Source of the DNA: Edaphochlamys debaryana
Lineage: Eukaryota; Chlorophyta; Chlorophyceae; Chlamydomonadales
Assembly: GCA_016858145.1 (NCBI GenBank)
Contig: JAEHOE010000007.1
Span: 372,001 to 436,000 of the forward strand
Direction: 5' to 3'
DNA: 64,000 nucleotides
Position 1 is the stretch's first letter, and every line of letters begins with the position of its first letter. The notes under the pieces were generated by a model. The model did not search any database. It saw nothing but the letters and a program-made list of their open reading frames with translations, and was not told the DNA's origin. Below, piece by piece: positions 56,027-64,000 of the stretch. The position numbers were made by a program, and so were the translations under genes.

Positions 56027-56776
56027 TATTGCACTGAGCTGAGCTCCATCAATGACCAGCTTTCTGGCGCCGGCTCACTATCTTTTGATGCGCCACACCC
56101 CATTCTTGTTAAGCTGCTTGTATGGGTGGTACGCGGCACAGCTCCTGTGTTAAATCCAAGGCTTCGTTCTTGTTGCCTAGCAGGTCTCCTACCCTAAGAC
56201 AAGAAGTTCGGCCCGGCTGGCGGCAGGCTTCGCCAGTCGTTAGCTCGCAGTATCTCTAGGGCTGTCGCTACGACCTCAGTCGCCTCGGTCGCTCGGCTGC
56301 GACCCATGTGGCCAAAACTTCCGTACACACTTGCTGCCGCACTCACTGTCTTGTTAAGGATAGCTGAGCGAGCTGCATTACAACTATGGGGTGGGTGGGC
56401 GGGTTGGCAGGAGGCCCTCGAAACTCGACACTGCTCAAAGCCAGCCAGCCATGCAGCCACGCCCAAGCGCTCCGTCACCCCTGGCCCCGTGCTCCTCGGC
56501 GCCATACCCCGCACTGCCAGGTCTCCCCCTGGTCTGCGTCCCCCAATCCATGCCATGGCGCCTGCAAGCTGATAGTCCGCCATACCGATAAAAGCCCGCA
56601 TTCCTGCCCTCCCGCCTCCTTGCCTCCGTCCCAACACCTGCCCATTCTTCTGGTCCCAGTCCTCATGCGTCATGCCCATGACCATGCACTGCCCTCAGAG
56701 CGGTAGCCATCCACGTCAAAGTCGTCAATCCGCAACCGCAGCGAAGCCGACTGCAGCCGCTCCATCCTCGCACTCC
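56027..56776. other. Region between the two Pro/Gly/Tyr-rich genes
   Basis: Both neighbours are on the minus strand, so this holds the 3' UTR of one and the promoter of the other. A minus-strand frame 56685-56194 starts with ATG (MVMGMTHEDWDQ) but shows no domain and probably is untranslated. Confidence 0.45.
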
Positions 56777-58127
56777 TCAGTCCCCACCGCCGAAGTCCCC
56801 ACCCCCGTCCCCGAACCCTCCGCCGCCGTCGCCGAACCCACCGCCGCCGTCCCCGTAGTCACCCCCACCGTCGAACGCGTTTCCCAGCATCATACCTGCG
56901 GCCAGGCCCCCGAGGCCTCCCAGCATGGGACCCCCGAGGCCCATGCCCCCCACCCGCCCCATGCCCATGCCCCCCATGCCCATGCCAGGCCGCATCATGC
57001 CCGCACCAACGCCCCCGCCGGGGAACCCCGTGGATGTGGGCTGGGCGTAGCCCGGTTGGGGGTAGCCGCCTGCCGGTGCGCCCTGGGGGTAGCCTTGCTG
57101 GGCGTAGCCCTGTTGCGGGTAGCCGTTCGGGGCCGGGCCTGAGGGCGCGGCGGGCTGTGGGGCGTAGGGCTGCTGGGGCTGCGGGCCGTACCCTGGGGCT
57201 GGTGTGCCGTTGGCAGCTGCGGGCAGCGAGGGAAGGTAGGGAGCCAGGGAGGGGAACACGCACGCAAGACAGCCACGTCAGGGAGGCGGAACGTCAGTGG
57301 TCGGTAGCGCCGTCGTGCATCACGTTGACCGACAGCAGTCCTGACATGAATGAAGTGGGGAGGAGACTTGGGGGCTCCCCCTCAATACGCGGTTGCCCCT
57401 ACGCTTCTTGAAGCCGGTCCCAACCTCCTGCAGCCGCTTCCCTTGACCCAGTGCCCAGTGCCTCCGCCCCCGGGCCCGAGTCTCACGTGGGACCGCGGGC
57501 AGCGCCCCATCCAGAGCCTTGCCCGGTAGCCCGGGCGGCGCGGGGCCTGCAGACGGGAGGACCCACCAGGAGGGGCGCCGGAGGTGAGCGGTGCAAGCGC
57601 TCCAAGGCTACCCGGCCCTGACCCCACTCTCCTACCCACAACGACCCGCCCCCTGCGGCCCCGCCCTCCAGTCTTCCTCCAGTCCCATTTTCTGTCCCTC
57701 CCGGCTCTCTCCCGCCCCTCTCCCCCCGCCCTCCCTCCCCTCCTCCCCACCCAAGCGCACCTGCGCTCGCCGCCAGCCACCCAGGCGGTGGCGGCAGTGA
57801 CCCGCTGGCGCCGCCCGCGTAGGCGGGTCCCCCCGCCGGCGGCCCCGCCAACCCAAGGCCGCCGCCACCGGGCCTCGACGGCCCGTGCTGACCTGCGAAG
57901 GGAAGACCTGGGGGGACAGCGGCAGCACGGGCAGGCCCGCGGTCAGGGTTGCGGAGGGCGGCGAGTGCAAACGCAGCGACTGAACACAAGCGGCAGCAGG
58001 GGCAAGCGTCGGCAGAGCGGAAGGCGGAGGGCAGCGTGCACCGTGCAGGCGAGCTCGGTGGCGGTGACGCAAGCGCAGCCAGCCGCGACGCACCTGCGCC
58101 GAGACAGCGCGCCCACACGCCGCCCAT
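56777..58127 (-). CDS. Pro/Gly/Gln/Tyr-rich protein with Met/Gly-rich and GDGGGGF tail
   Basis: Four exons: 58127-58094, 57907-57761 (or 57892-57761), 57546-57487 and 57216-56777; 226 residues (221 with the alternative acceptor). After MGGVWARCLGA comes a Pro/Gly region, then YAPQPAAPSGP, GYPQQGYAQQGYPQG repeats, a Met/Gly stretch (MGMGGMGMGRVGGMG), a short hydrophobic LGGLGGLAAGMMLG and a tail of GDGGGGFGDGG repeats. The build (YPQ repeats, then a Gly-rich hydrophobic segment) matches its downstream neighbour at 55014, so the pair may have arisen by duplication. No catalytic domain. Such proteins tend to phase-separate or coat membranes (inference). Confidence 0.7.
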
Positions 58128-58725
58128 GCGCCCTTTCTCCGCCGCGCGCTGTGCTGCGGCTCTGCTGTTGAGCCGCGTGTGGAGGGGTGACGAGAGGCGC
58201 GGGCTGGTGTACTGAGTTGAGGCGCTCTGCGCTAGGACACAGTTGTGCGTTGCTGCCCGGAGGACTGGGCGTCTGTGCTGCGGTGGGTGAGGTTCAGGTA
58301 CCAGGTACCAGTTGTGTCGGCCAACGTTGCTTTACAGCAGGCCGCGAGCGAGTCTTGAGTCCCGAGAACCCCCGCCCACACGAGCCTGCCATGCCATACC
58401 CCCATCCTTCTCCCTCACACTGCACGGCGGTTAGCGCGCCCGCACCGCTTCCCCGTTCCCGTGCGGCTACCCGGTCCTCAGTCCACAAACCCCTTAATGT
58501 TTTGGCCACAGCCCACCCGCCATCACACTTGAAACCCCTCGCTCAAACCCTCTCCGCCCCTCCCATAAGCGACTGCCACACCCCTTGCCTGAGCCCTTTC
58601 CCCGGAGCCCTTCATGCAGCTACGCTACAGCCTCCGCAGCCCGCGGCTACAGCCCCCTACGGCTCGCCGCCACCGTACGCCACAGCCCCCACGGCCCGCA
58701 GCCGCGCTATAGCCCCCACGGCCTG
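58128..58725. other. Region between the Pro/Gly-rich gene and the NFX1-type gene
   Basis: 3' UTR of the NFX1-type gene and promoter of the gene starting at 58127. The frames on the plus strand are Thr/Pro-rich shadows without motif. Confidence 0.5.
58332..58336 (-). terminator. Probable TGTAA polyadenylation signal of the NFX1-type gene
   Basis: Minus-strand TGTAA about 390 bases after the TAG stop at 58726 and before the next gene start at 58127. Confidence 0.45.
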
Positions 58726-61700
58726 CTACAGCCCCGTCGGCGGCGCGTACTTGGCTCGCATGTGCGCGTCGATCCACGCCAGCAGCGCCTTGGCACCGAA
58801 CGCCAGCAGCAGACCCACCAGCGCCACCACCCCGAGCACCACGCCCCGCACCACCCCCGCCCGCCGCTCCGCCCTCCGCCGCTCCTCCTCCCGCGCCGCC
58901 GCCGCGGCCTCCCGCTCCGCCCGGCTCAGCCGCTGCTTGCCCTTGCCGCCGCCGCCGCCCGCCGCCGCCGCCACGGCGCCGCTGTCTGACAGCGACTCCA
59001 TGCTCGGCGCTGACGTCAGAGAAGCCGGGGCGGCGGCCTTGGCCGCGGGCGCCGCCGCCGCGGCGGCGGCGGCGGCGGAGGGCTTGGCGCCGCGGACCTT
59101 CTCGCACTCGGCGTCGCAAGGGAGCAGGCGCGGCGCGTGGGACGAGTCGTCGTACTCACGTGGCTTGCCCGCCGCCACCAGTGCCGCCTGCACCTCGGAG
59201 CAGCGCCATTTGGCTCGGCGCTTGGCGGGGCAGTCGCAGCGCACGCCCACCTCCGCGGGGCAGCCCTCGGGGTCGGGGCAGGGGCCCGCGTGGCACAGCG
59301 CCCTGCGGTGCGGTGGTATGGGTGGGTCAGGGGGGGAAGGCACGGAGGACGGATGAGCGGCGCGTTGGCAGACACACGCACGGTGCAGCATGGGTCGGGC
59401 TTCGACCTCGGGCTCTCGGTTCCGTATCTAAGGCTGGCCGGCTAGTCACCGCGCCTCCGACTCCCCGGCTCATGTGAGCCGCCCTTCACACACGGTGCGG
59501 TTTCGTATCGTACCGGTACGTGTCGCGGGAGCAACCAGCGGCGGGTTTCCCTCCCTCCAAGCTTCCCGCATCGAGCAACGTTTACCAAGCCCCAAAGGCA
59601 GCCCGCTTACTTGCACGGGTGGCGACAGAAGGGCAACTGCTTGTGGCAGGGCTTGCCACAGCCCAGCGCCGCCGGCGGCGGCCCGGCGGGCGCCGCCGCC
59701 AGCGCCGCCGCCGCGGCGGCGGCCTCGTGGCACGGCAGCGTCAGCGTGCTCTTGCCGCACATGCATGCCGTACGCACGGGCACCTCACACTTGGGGCAGT
59801 CGCCGCGGTGACACGCGAGCGCGCAGGCGTGGCCGCACGTGCGCCCCGGCTTGTCGCACCGCTTGGTGCACGGCCGGCAGGGCCGCGGCATGGTCGGCGG
59901 CAGCGGCAAAGTGCCGTTGCTGCCGGTGGCGGCGGCAGCCGCCGCCAGCTCCACCGGCGCTACCGCCACCGCATGGCACGGCATCTCGCACTTGTGGTTT
60001 CCGCACAGGAGCGGTCGGCCGCAGGGCGCACCGCAGCTGTACGGCAATGACTCACAGCACCGTACGGAGCGGGCCCCGTGGCCGCCCACGCAGTTGATGG
60101 AGACGGGGAAGCTGCAGGGAGGGCAGGCGCTGGGCAGCTCGCCCGCCGCCGCCGTCGCCGCCAGCAGCTCCAGCGCCGCTCGCGCCGGCGCCGTCACAGC
60201 CGGCAGCTGAGGCTCCACCGGGGCATTCTTCCCGCCTCTTCCGCCCCGGCCGCCAGCGGCGGTGCTGGCGTCCGCGCCAGCTCCGTCGGCGGCGGCGGCC
60301 GCCGCCGCCGCCGCCGCCGCCGCGGCGGTGGCCTTAGGCGGCGCGGGCTTGACAAAGTCCGGGACCGGCGGCGGCGGCGGGTCGTGGCAGGAGGCGACGG
60401 AGCAGGCGTGGCCGCAGCGGAGGGGCGTGGCGCAGGGCAGGGTGCAGGGGGGGCAGGGGCCGTAGTGGCAGCGGTGCTTGGGCAGGACGGGGCCGTGGCG
60501 GCAGATGCGGGGTATGGCGCAGGGCGCGGCGCAGTGCGGTGGCTCGGCCTTGGCCTCGGCGCCGCAGGGCAGGGTGCAGTGCGCGGAGCCGCAGGCGCAG
60601 GTCACTGACACCGTCAGCGGGCAGGGCCTGTGAGGGGCGGAGGACAGAGGCGGGCATGACGTATGTGGGTTGGTGAGGTACAAAGCGTTGGCGTAAGTGT
60701 AAGGTTCAGGCAACCGGGCAGGTGCCCAGAGACACGCAATCCAGCGGTTCGCACACTTCAGCTGGAGCCAACTAGCCGCCAAGGGCCCCCCTGACTCCTC
60801 CCCCGCCCACCGGCAAGGGCCGCTGTGGCAGGGCGCGGGACACTTGTGGTTCCCGCACTTGAGCCGCCGGCCGCACACCTCCTCGCAGGGCGGGCAGTTG
60901 CCGTCGCAGCAGCGGCGCTTGCAGGGGTGCCGCCCGCAGGCGCGCATTGCGGTGCAGCGGCGCTCACACGCAAAGTCCTGGAAACACAGCACCTCCTTCT
61001 GGCTCTTGCCGCACCTACAGGGCACGGGTGCGGGCGCAGACAGTGAGGTAAAGGCTTGAGCGAACCGCAAAGCACGGGCTCTCACAAGGTGCACAAGCCC
61101 ACGAGCCGCCCCCCAGTCCTGAGAGCCCTTGCCCCCACCTGCACGTCTTGACCGCCGGCCCCCGGCACTCGGCCGTACACTCGCCGTGGTGGCACCGGTC
61201 CTTGCACGTGTGCACGCCGCACGGCAGCAGCTTGCCGCACGTGGCCCCACACGTGGGCGCCCGCTCGGCGCAGCTGAGGTCGGGGTGGGGCACCTTGCCG
61301 CAGGGGCACGTGCGGGCGCCGGCGAAGGGGCAGGAGCCGCAGGGGCCCGAGTGACACACCTGGGGATAGCGAGGAGGAGGCAGCGGGTGAGAGTGGTGCG
61401 GGACGAGGGCTTGGATGCCGAGGAGAAGCGGCGATGGGGGGGTTATGCATGTTGCGCCTGTGCCTCGCACGACCGCCTCGCACAGCCACGCCTAGCCGCA
61501 GAGGTTACGCGAGGTGGGCCGTAGCCTCAAGGACCCATCAACGCACTCCATTGTGCTCCCGCAGCCCCCCGGGCCGTGCTCGCACCTCTCCCTATCCCGG
61601 GCACACCCCGAGCCATGCTCTCACCTGCTCGCACTTGTGGTTGCCGCACGCCAGCGCCTTCCCGCACACGCGAGCGCAGCGGAAGTCCCGCTCCCCGCAC

Positions 61701-63685
61701 GCCAGGCGCCGCCGCTCCGCGCCGCAGCGGCAGGCGAACTCCCCCGGCAGCCGGCATGAGGCGCAGTCGCCCGGGTGGCACGTGTCGGGGCACCTGCGGG
61801 GGCGACAGCGGGCGGTGCTTAGCGGCACACTCCGTTCCCAATGGATGCGCCAGACCCGCACCGAATGGTTCCCCAAACACCGCAGCTGCTCCGAAGCAAT
61901 GCCGCAGCTGCAGTACCGCGCCCACCTGTGCCCGCACTCGAGCCGGCGCTCGCAGACCTGGTCGCAGCCGAACTCGTGGTGCCCGCACCGCCGCTTGAGG
62001 CGCTGCGAGCCGCAGTAGCAGGCGGCGTCCACGAGCAGGGGGCAGGGCGGGCAGGGCCCCGGGTGGCACAGCAGCAGGCACGTGTGCCCGCAGCCGCCGG
62101 GGAGCGGCTTGCCGCACACCTCGCCGCACGAGTGGGGCGTGATCCAGGGGTCGAAGACGGGGTTGGAGGCTGTGTGGGAGGTGCATGGGAGAGCGGACGG
62201 ACGGGGCAGGTGAGAAGCGGCAGGGGCACCAGTAAGAGTCTAACAGTCACCCAAGCATCAACCAATGAGGCATCGATAAGCTGTCATACCGCCACGCCCC
62301 GCCACGACAAGCTGCTGATCCTTCGCTCTCACGGTCTCACCCTTGCCACAAAAGCACTTGTACTCCCGCGGTATGTCTGCCGCCGGGTAGGTGGAGCGGC
62401 ACTTGGGGCAGCCCCACTCCGAGGTGGCTCGCGCCTCCTCGGCGGCGGCGGGGAACTGGCTCAGGCGCATGGCGGCCTTGGCGGCGGCCGCATCCAGCTG
62501 GGAGCGAGCCCACTCCTGCAGGGGTTACGGGGGCGATAGGGATGAGCGCGGGGTTTACGGGCCCGGCCTTCGTTGCCCCCTCCCGTGCCCGACCCCCCTC
62601 CATCCTGATGCATTCCGCTCTGCAATCCTTGCCATACGGGCCCCCTGCCCCCGACCCCCCCACCCAGGTCCAGACCAGGTGGGCCCCATATCCTCTTCCT
62701 CCCAAACGGGCCCCCTCCTCCCCCTGACCCCTCCCCCCGCCTCCCCACCTGGATGCAGACCAGGTGCAGAACCCTCATGTCCCTCATCCCCCTGACCCCT
62801 AGTCCCATCACCCTCGCCCCCCACCTGGATGCAGACCAGGTGGAGCACCGTGTAGCAGCCCTGGGCGCAGCCCCACACGGCCTCGTCGGGGCCGATGTGG
62901 TTGAGGCAGATGAGGCAGCAGGACGAGTCAACGTTGGTCAGCAGGTCGCGCACGCGGCTCAGGCCCTGCTCAAACACCTGCAGGAGGCGGCAGGACGCAG
63001 GCGAGAGCCCGGTTGGAATGTGGCAAGCCAAGACAGGAATGCCAGTCGGGGTCGGAACCCGAAGTGCTTGATTGGGTCGTGGAGAGGGGGGTGGCGGACT
63101 GAGGTTCGTTCCATCCGGGGGAGCCCTTCAAAGGCTGCCCGCTCGCCACCGTGCCGCCGAGACCGTCTCTGCAAGGCCACACAACCTCGACACGGCCGCC
63201 CACTACCCCGCCGCTCCCTGGCTCGACGCGTCCGCACCTGGTCGCGAGCCAGGTCGTCCCCCGCCGCCCGGCCCGCCTCCATGTACTGCTCAAACAGCGC
63301 GCTGGTGGCCTGGTCAGACTGCGGGGAAGAGGACACGTGTGGCAGACATACAGGGTCAGAGCTACGCAGTTGCAGCGCCTTCGTGTTCCACGCCAAGCCA
63401 GAACACATGCTGCAGCATGGCCCGAGCATTTGGGTTTCAAGTTTGCACCTGCGTCTGGGGTCAAGGTGTCAGAGTATGGCTCTCGCCCACCTGGCCTCCA
63501 GCGCCTCCCCACGCGGGCTTGTCGCTGCTGCCAGCCCCCCGGGCTGCGCCGCCGCCAGCGCCTGCGCCCGAGCCCGGGCCGCCGCCCTCATCGTCGCTGC
63601 TGTGGTTGGACAACACGGGGGCGCCGCGGCCCCGACCGCGGCCCACGGACGGCGGAGCGCCGCTGCCTCCGAGGACACGCGGCAT
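58726..63685 (-). CDS. NFX1-type zinc-finger protein with RING-variant and C-terminal membrane anchor (NFXL-like)
   Basis: Ten exons: 63685-63491, 63318-63238, 62977-62825, 62515-62341, 62169-61926, 61793-61625, 61359-61139, 61014-60811, 60627-59611 and 59302-58726; 3,036 bases, 1,011 residues, all phases agree. After a Gly-rich start and a helix (ALFEQYMEAGRAAGDDLARD) comes a RING-like finger (CCLICLNHI, WGCAQGCYTVLHLVCIQ, then GCPKCRSTYP). About ten NFX1 repeats follow, e.g. CGHTCLLLCHPGPCPPCP, CGVHTCKDRCHHGEC and CGHACALACHRGDCPKC. A poly-Ala insert splits the repeats. Near the end GVVLGVVALVGLLLAFGAKA is a transmembrane helix followed by AWIDAHM. Plant NFXL1/NFXL2 and human NFX1 act in transcription and ubiquitin transfer. 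The anchor suggests an ER or nuclear-envelope protein like NFXL1 of animals. Expected role: stress or redox signalling (inference). Confidence 0.92.
62743..62842 (-). repeat. Duplicated exon-3 donor junction in the NFX1-type gene
   Basis: ccccacctggatgcagacca and the next four bases occur at 62743-62766 and 62819-62842. On the minus strand they read LVCIQ plus the GTGGGG donor. The second is the true end of exon 3; the other lies 76 bp inside the intron. Confidence 0.8.
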
Positions 63686-63842
63686 CGCGAGGGGAAGGGC
63701 TGCGGGGGCACAACAGCGGGGGCCGCCGGTCTGGATTCCGCTTGTGCGCAGTGGGGGTGTAGATGGTGGAGGGTGTATGGTGTGAGCTGGATAGTCGGAG
63801 GCAGATAGTTACCTTGTGAAGAGGAGAAGGGCTGCGGTGCCC

Positions 63843-63947
63843 CTACTTTTTGACGGGAGGAGAGGGGGCCGCGGGAGCGGGGGCGGGGGCGACAGGGGCT
63901 GCGGGGGCCGGCTCCTCCTTGGGCAGGTAGTCCTGGACCGGTAGCGT
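63843..63947 (-). CDS. Last exon of a gene continuing beyond the window
   Basis: After a TCCGACAG acceptor on the minus strand, 35 codons run to a TAG: TLPVQDYLPKEEPAPAAP followed by Pro/Ala repeats and a VKK end. Exon length and acceptor fit in phase 0. The sequence is too short and low-complexity to name. It explains why the NFX1-type gene cannot extend further upstream than about 63842. Confidence 0.5.
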   Translation of the reverse strand, partial: TLPVQDYLPKEEPAPAAPVAPAPAPAAPSPPVKK

Positions 63948-64000
63948 CTGTCGGACAAGCGGCCACCCCGGGGACATGTCATGAAGCATCTCATCATACC

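Noticed and set aside
59607..61250. Reading the 547-codon minus frame as one exon of the NFX1-type gene
   Set aside because: Between 60628 and 60810 the frame crosses a non-conserved stretch bounded by GTGGGC and CAG; removing it as an intron joins two NFX1 repeats correctly.

Overview
The window reads as nuclear DNA of a volvocine green alga (Chlamydomonas/Volvox relatives). It is very GC-rich. Genes are split into many short exons by GT-AG (sometimes GC-AG) introns, TGTAA polyadenylation signals follow several stops, Ala/Gly/Pro low-complexity tracts are long, and the families fit: a MYND finger of the type expanded in Chlamydomonas, secreted PAN/apple-like proteins, and ShKT modules. Exon models were built by hand. 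For most multi-exon genes the summed exon length is an exact multiple of three.

Layout: 713-1588 (+) is the 3' end of a GH127-type gene, an AbfB-like domain with a nested ShKT module. 2683-6061 (+) is a MYND zinc-finger protein. 7111-8845 (-) is a frameshifted PAN/apple-like pseudogene with exon debris behind it up to 9340. 10845-15174 (-) is an EXECUTER-family plastid singlet-oxygen signalling protein. 16090-18385 (-) is a DJ-1/PfpI protein that carries Asp where the nucleophilic Cys is expected; it is divergent from 18856-26898 (+), a 2,163-residue low-complexity protein with a C-terminal membrane anchor. 27823-32404 (+) is a 1,218-residue unrecognised protein. 34249-36448 (-) is an intact PAN/apple-like gene with a foldback element in an intron. 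38324-38991 (-) is a one-exon relic of the same family, split by a 450-bp insertion with a 13-bp target-site duplication. 39357-48380 (+) is a 26-exon secreted GH127 beta-L-arabinofuranosidase. 48951-51174 and 51669-53815 (+) are two more PAN/apple-like genes in tandem. 55014-56026 and 56777-58127 (-) encode small Pro/Gly/Tyr-rich proteins. 58726-63685 (-) is a membrane-anchored NFX1-type zinc-finger protein. 63843-63947 (-) is the last exon of a gene that runs out of the window.

How the genes relate: GH127 enzymes release beta-L-arabinofuranose, including from hydroxyproline-linked arabinosides, and volvocine cell walls are built of hydroxyproline-rich glycoproteins. The GH127 gene, its orphan tail and five PAN/apple-like copies in various states of decay are all secreted, Cys-rich or wall-directed and sit together. 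The best candidate for an undescribed system here is therefore an expanding secreted cell-wall cluster: arabinosidase plus ShKT plus double-PAN lectin-like proteins. EXECUTER and DJ-1 lie next to each other and both belong to oxidative-stress biology, but nothing in the sequence links them mechanistically.
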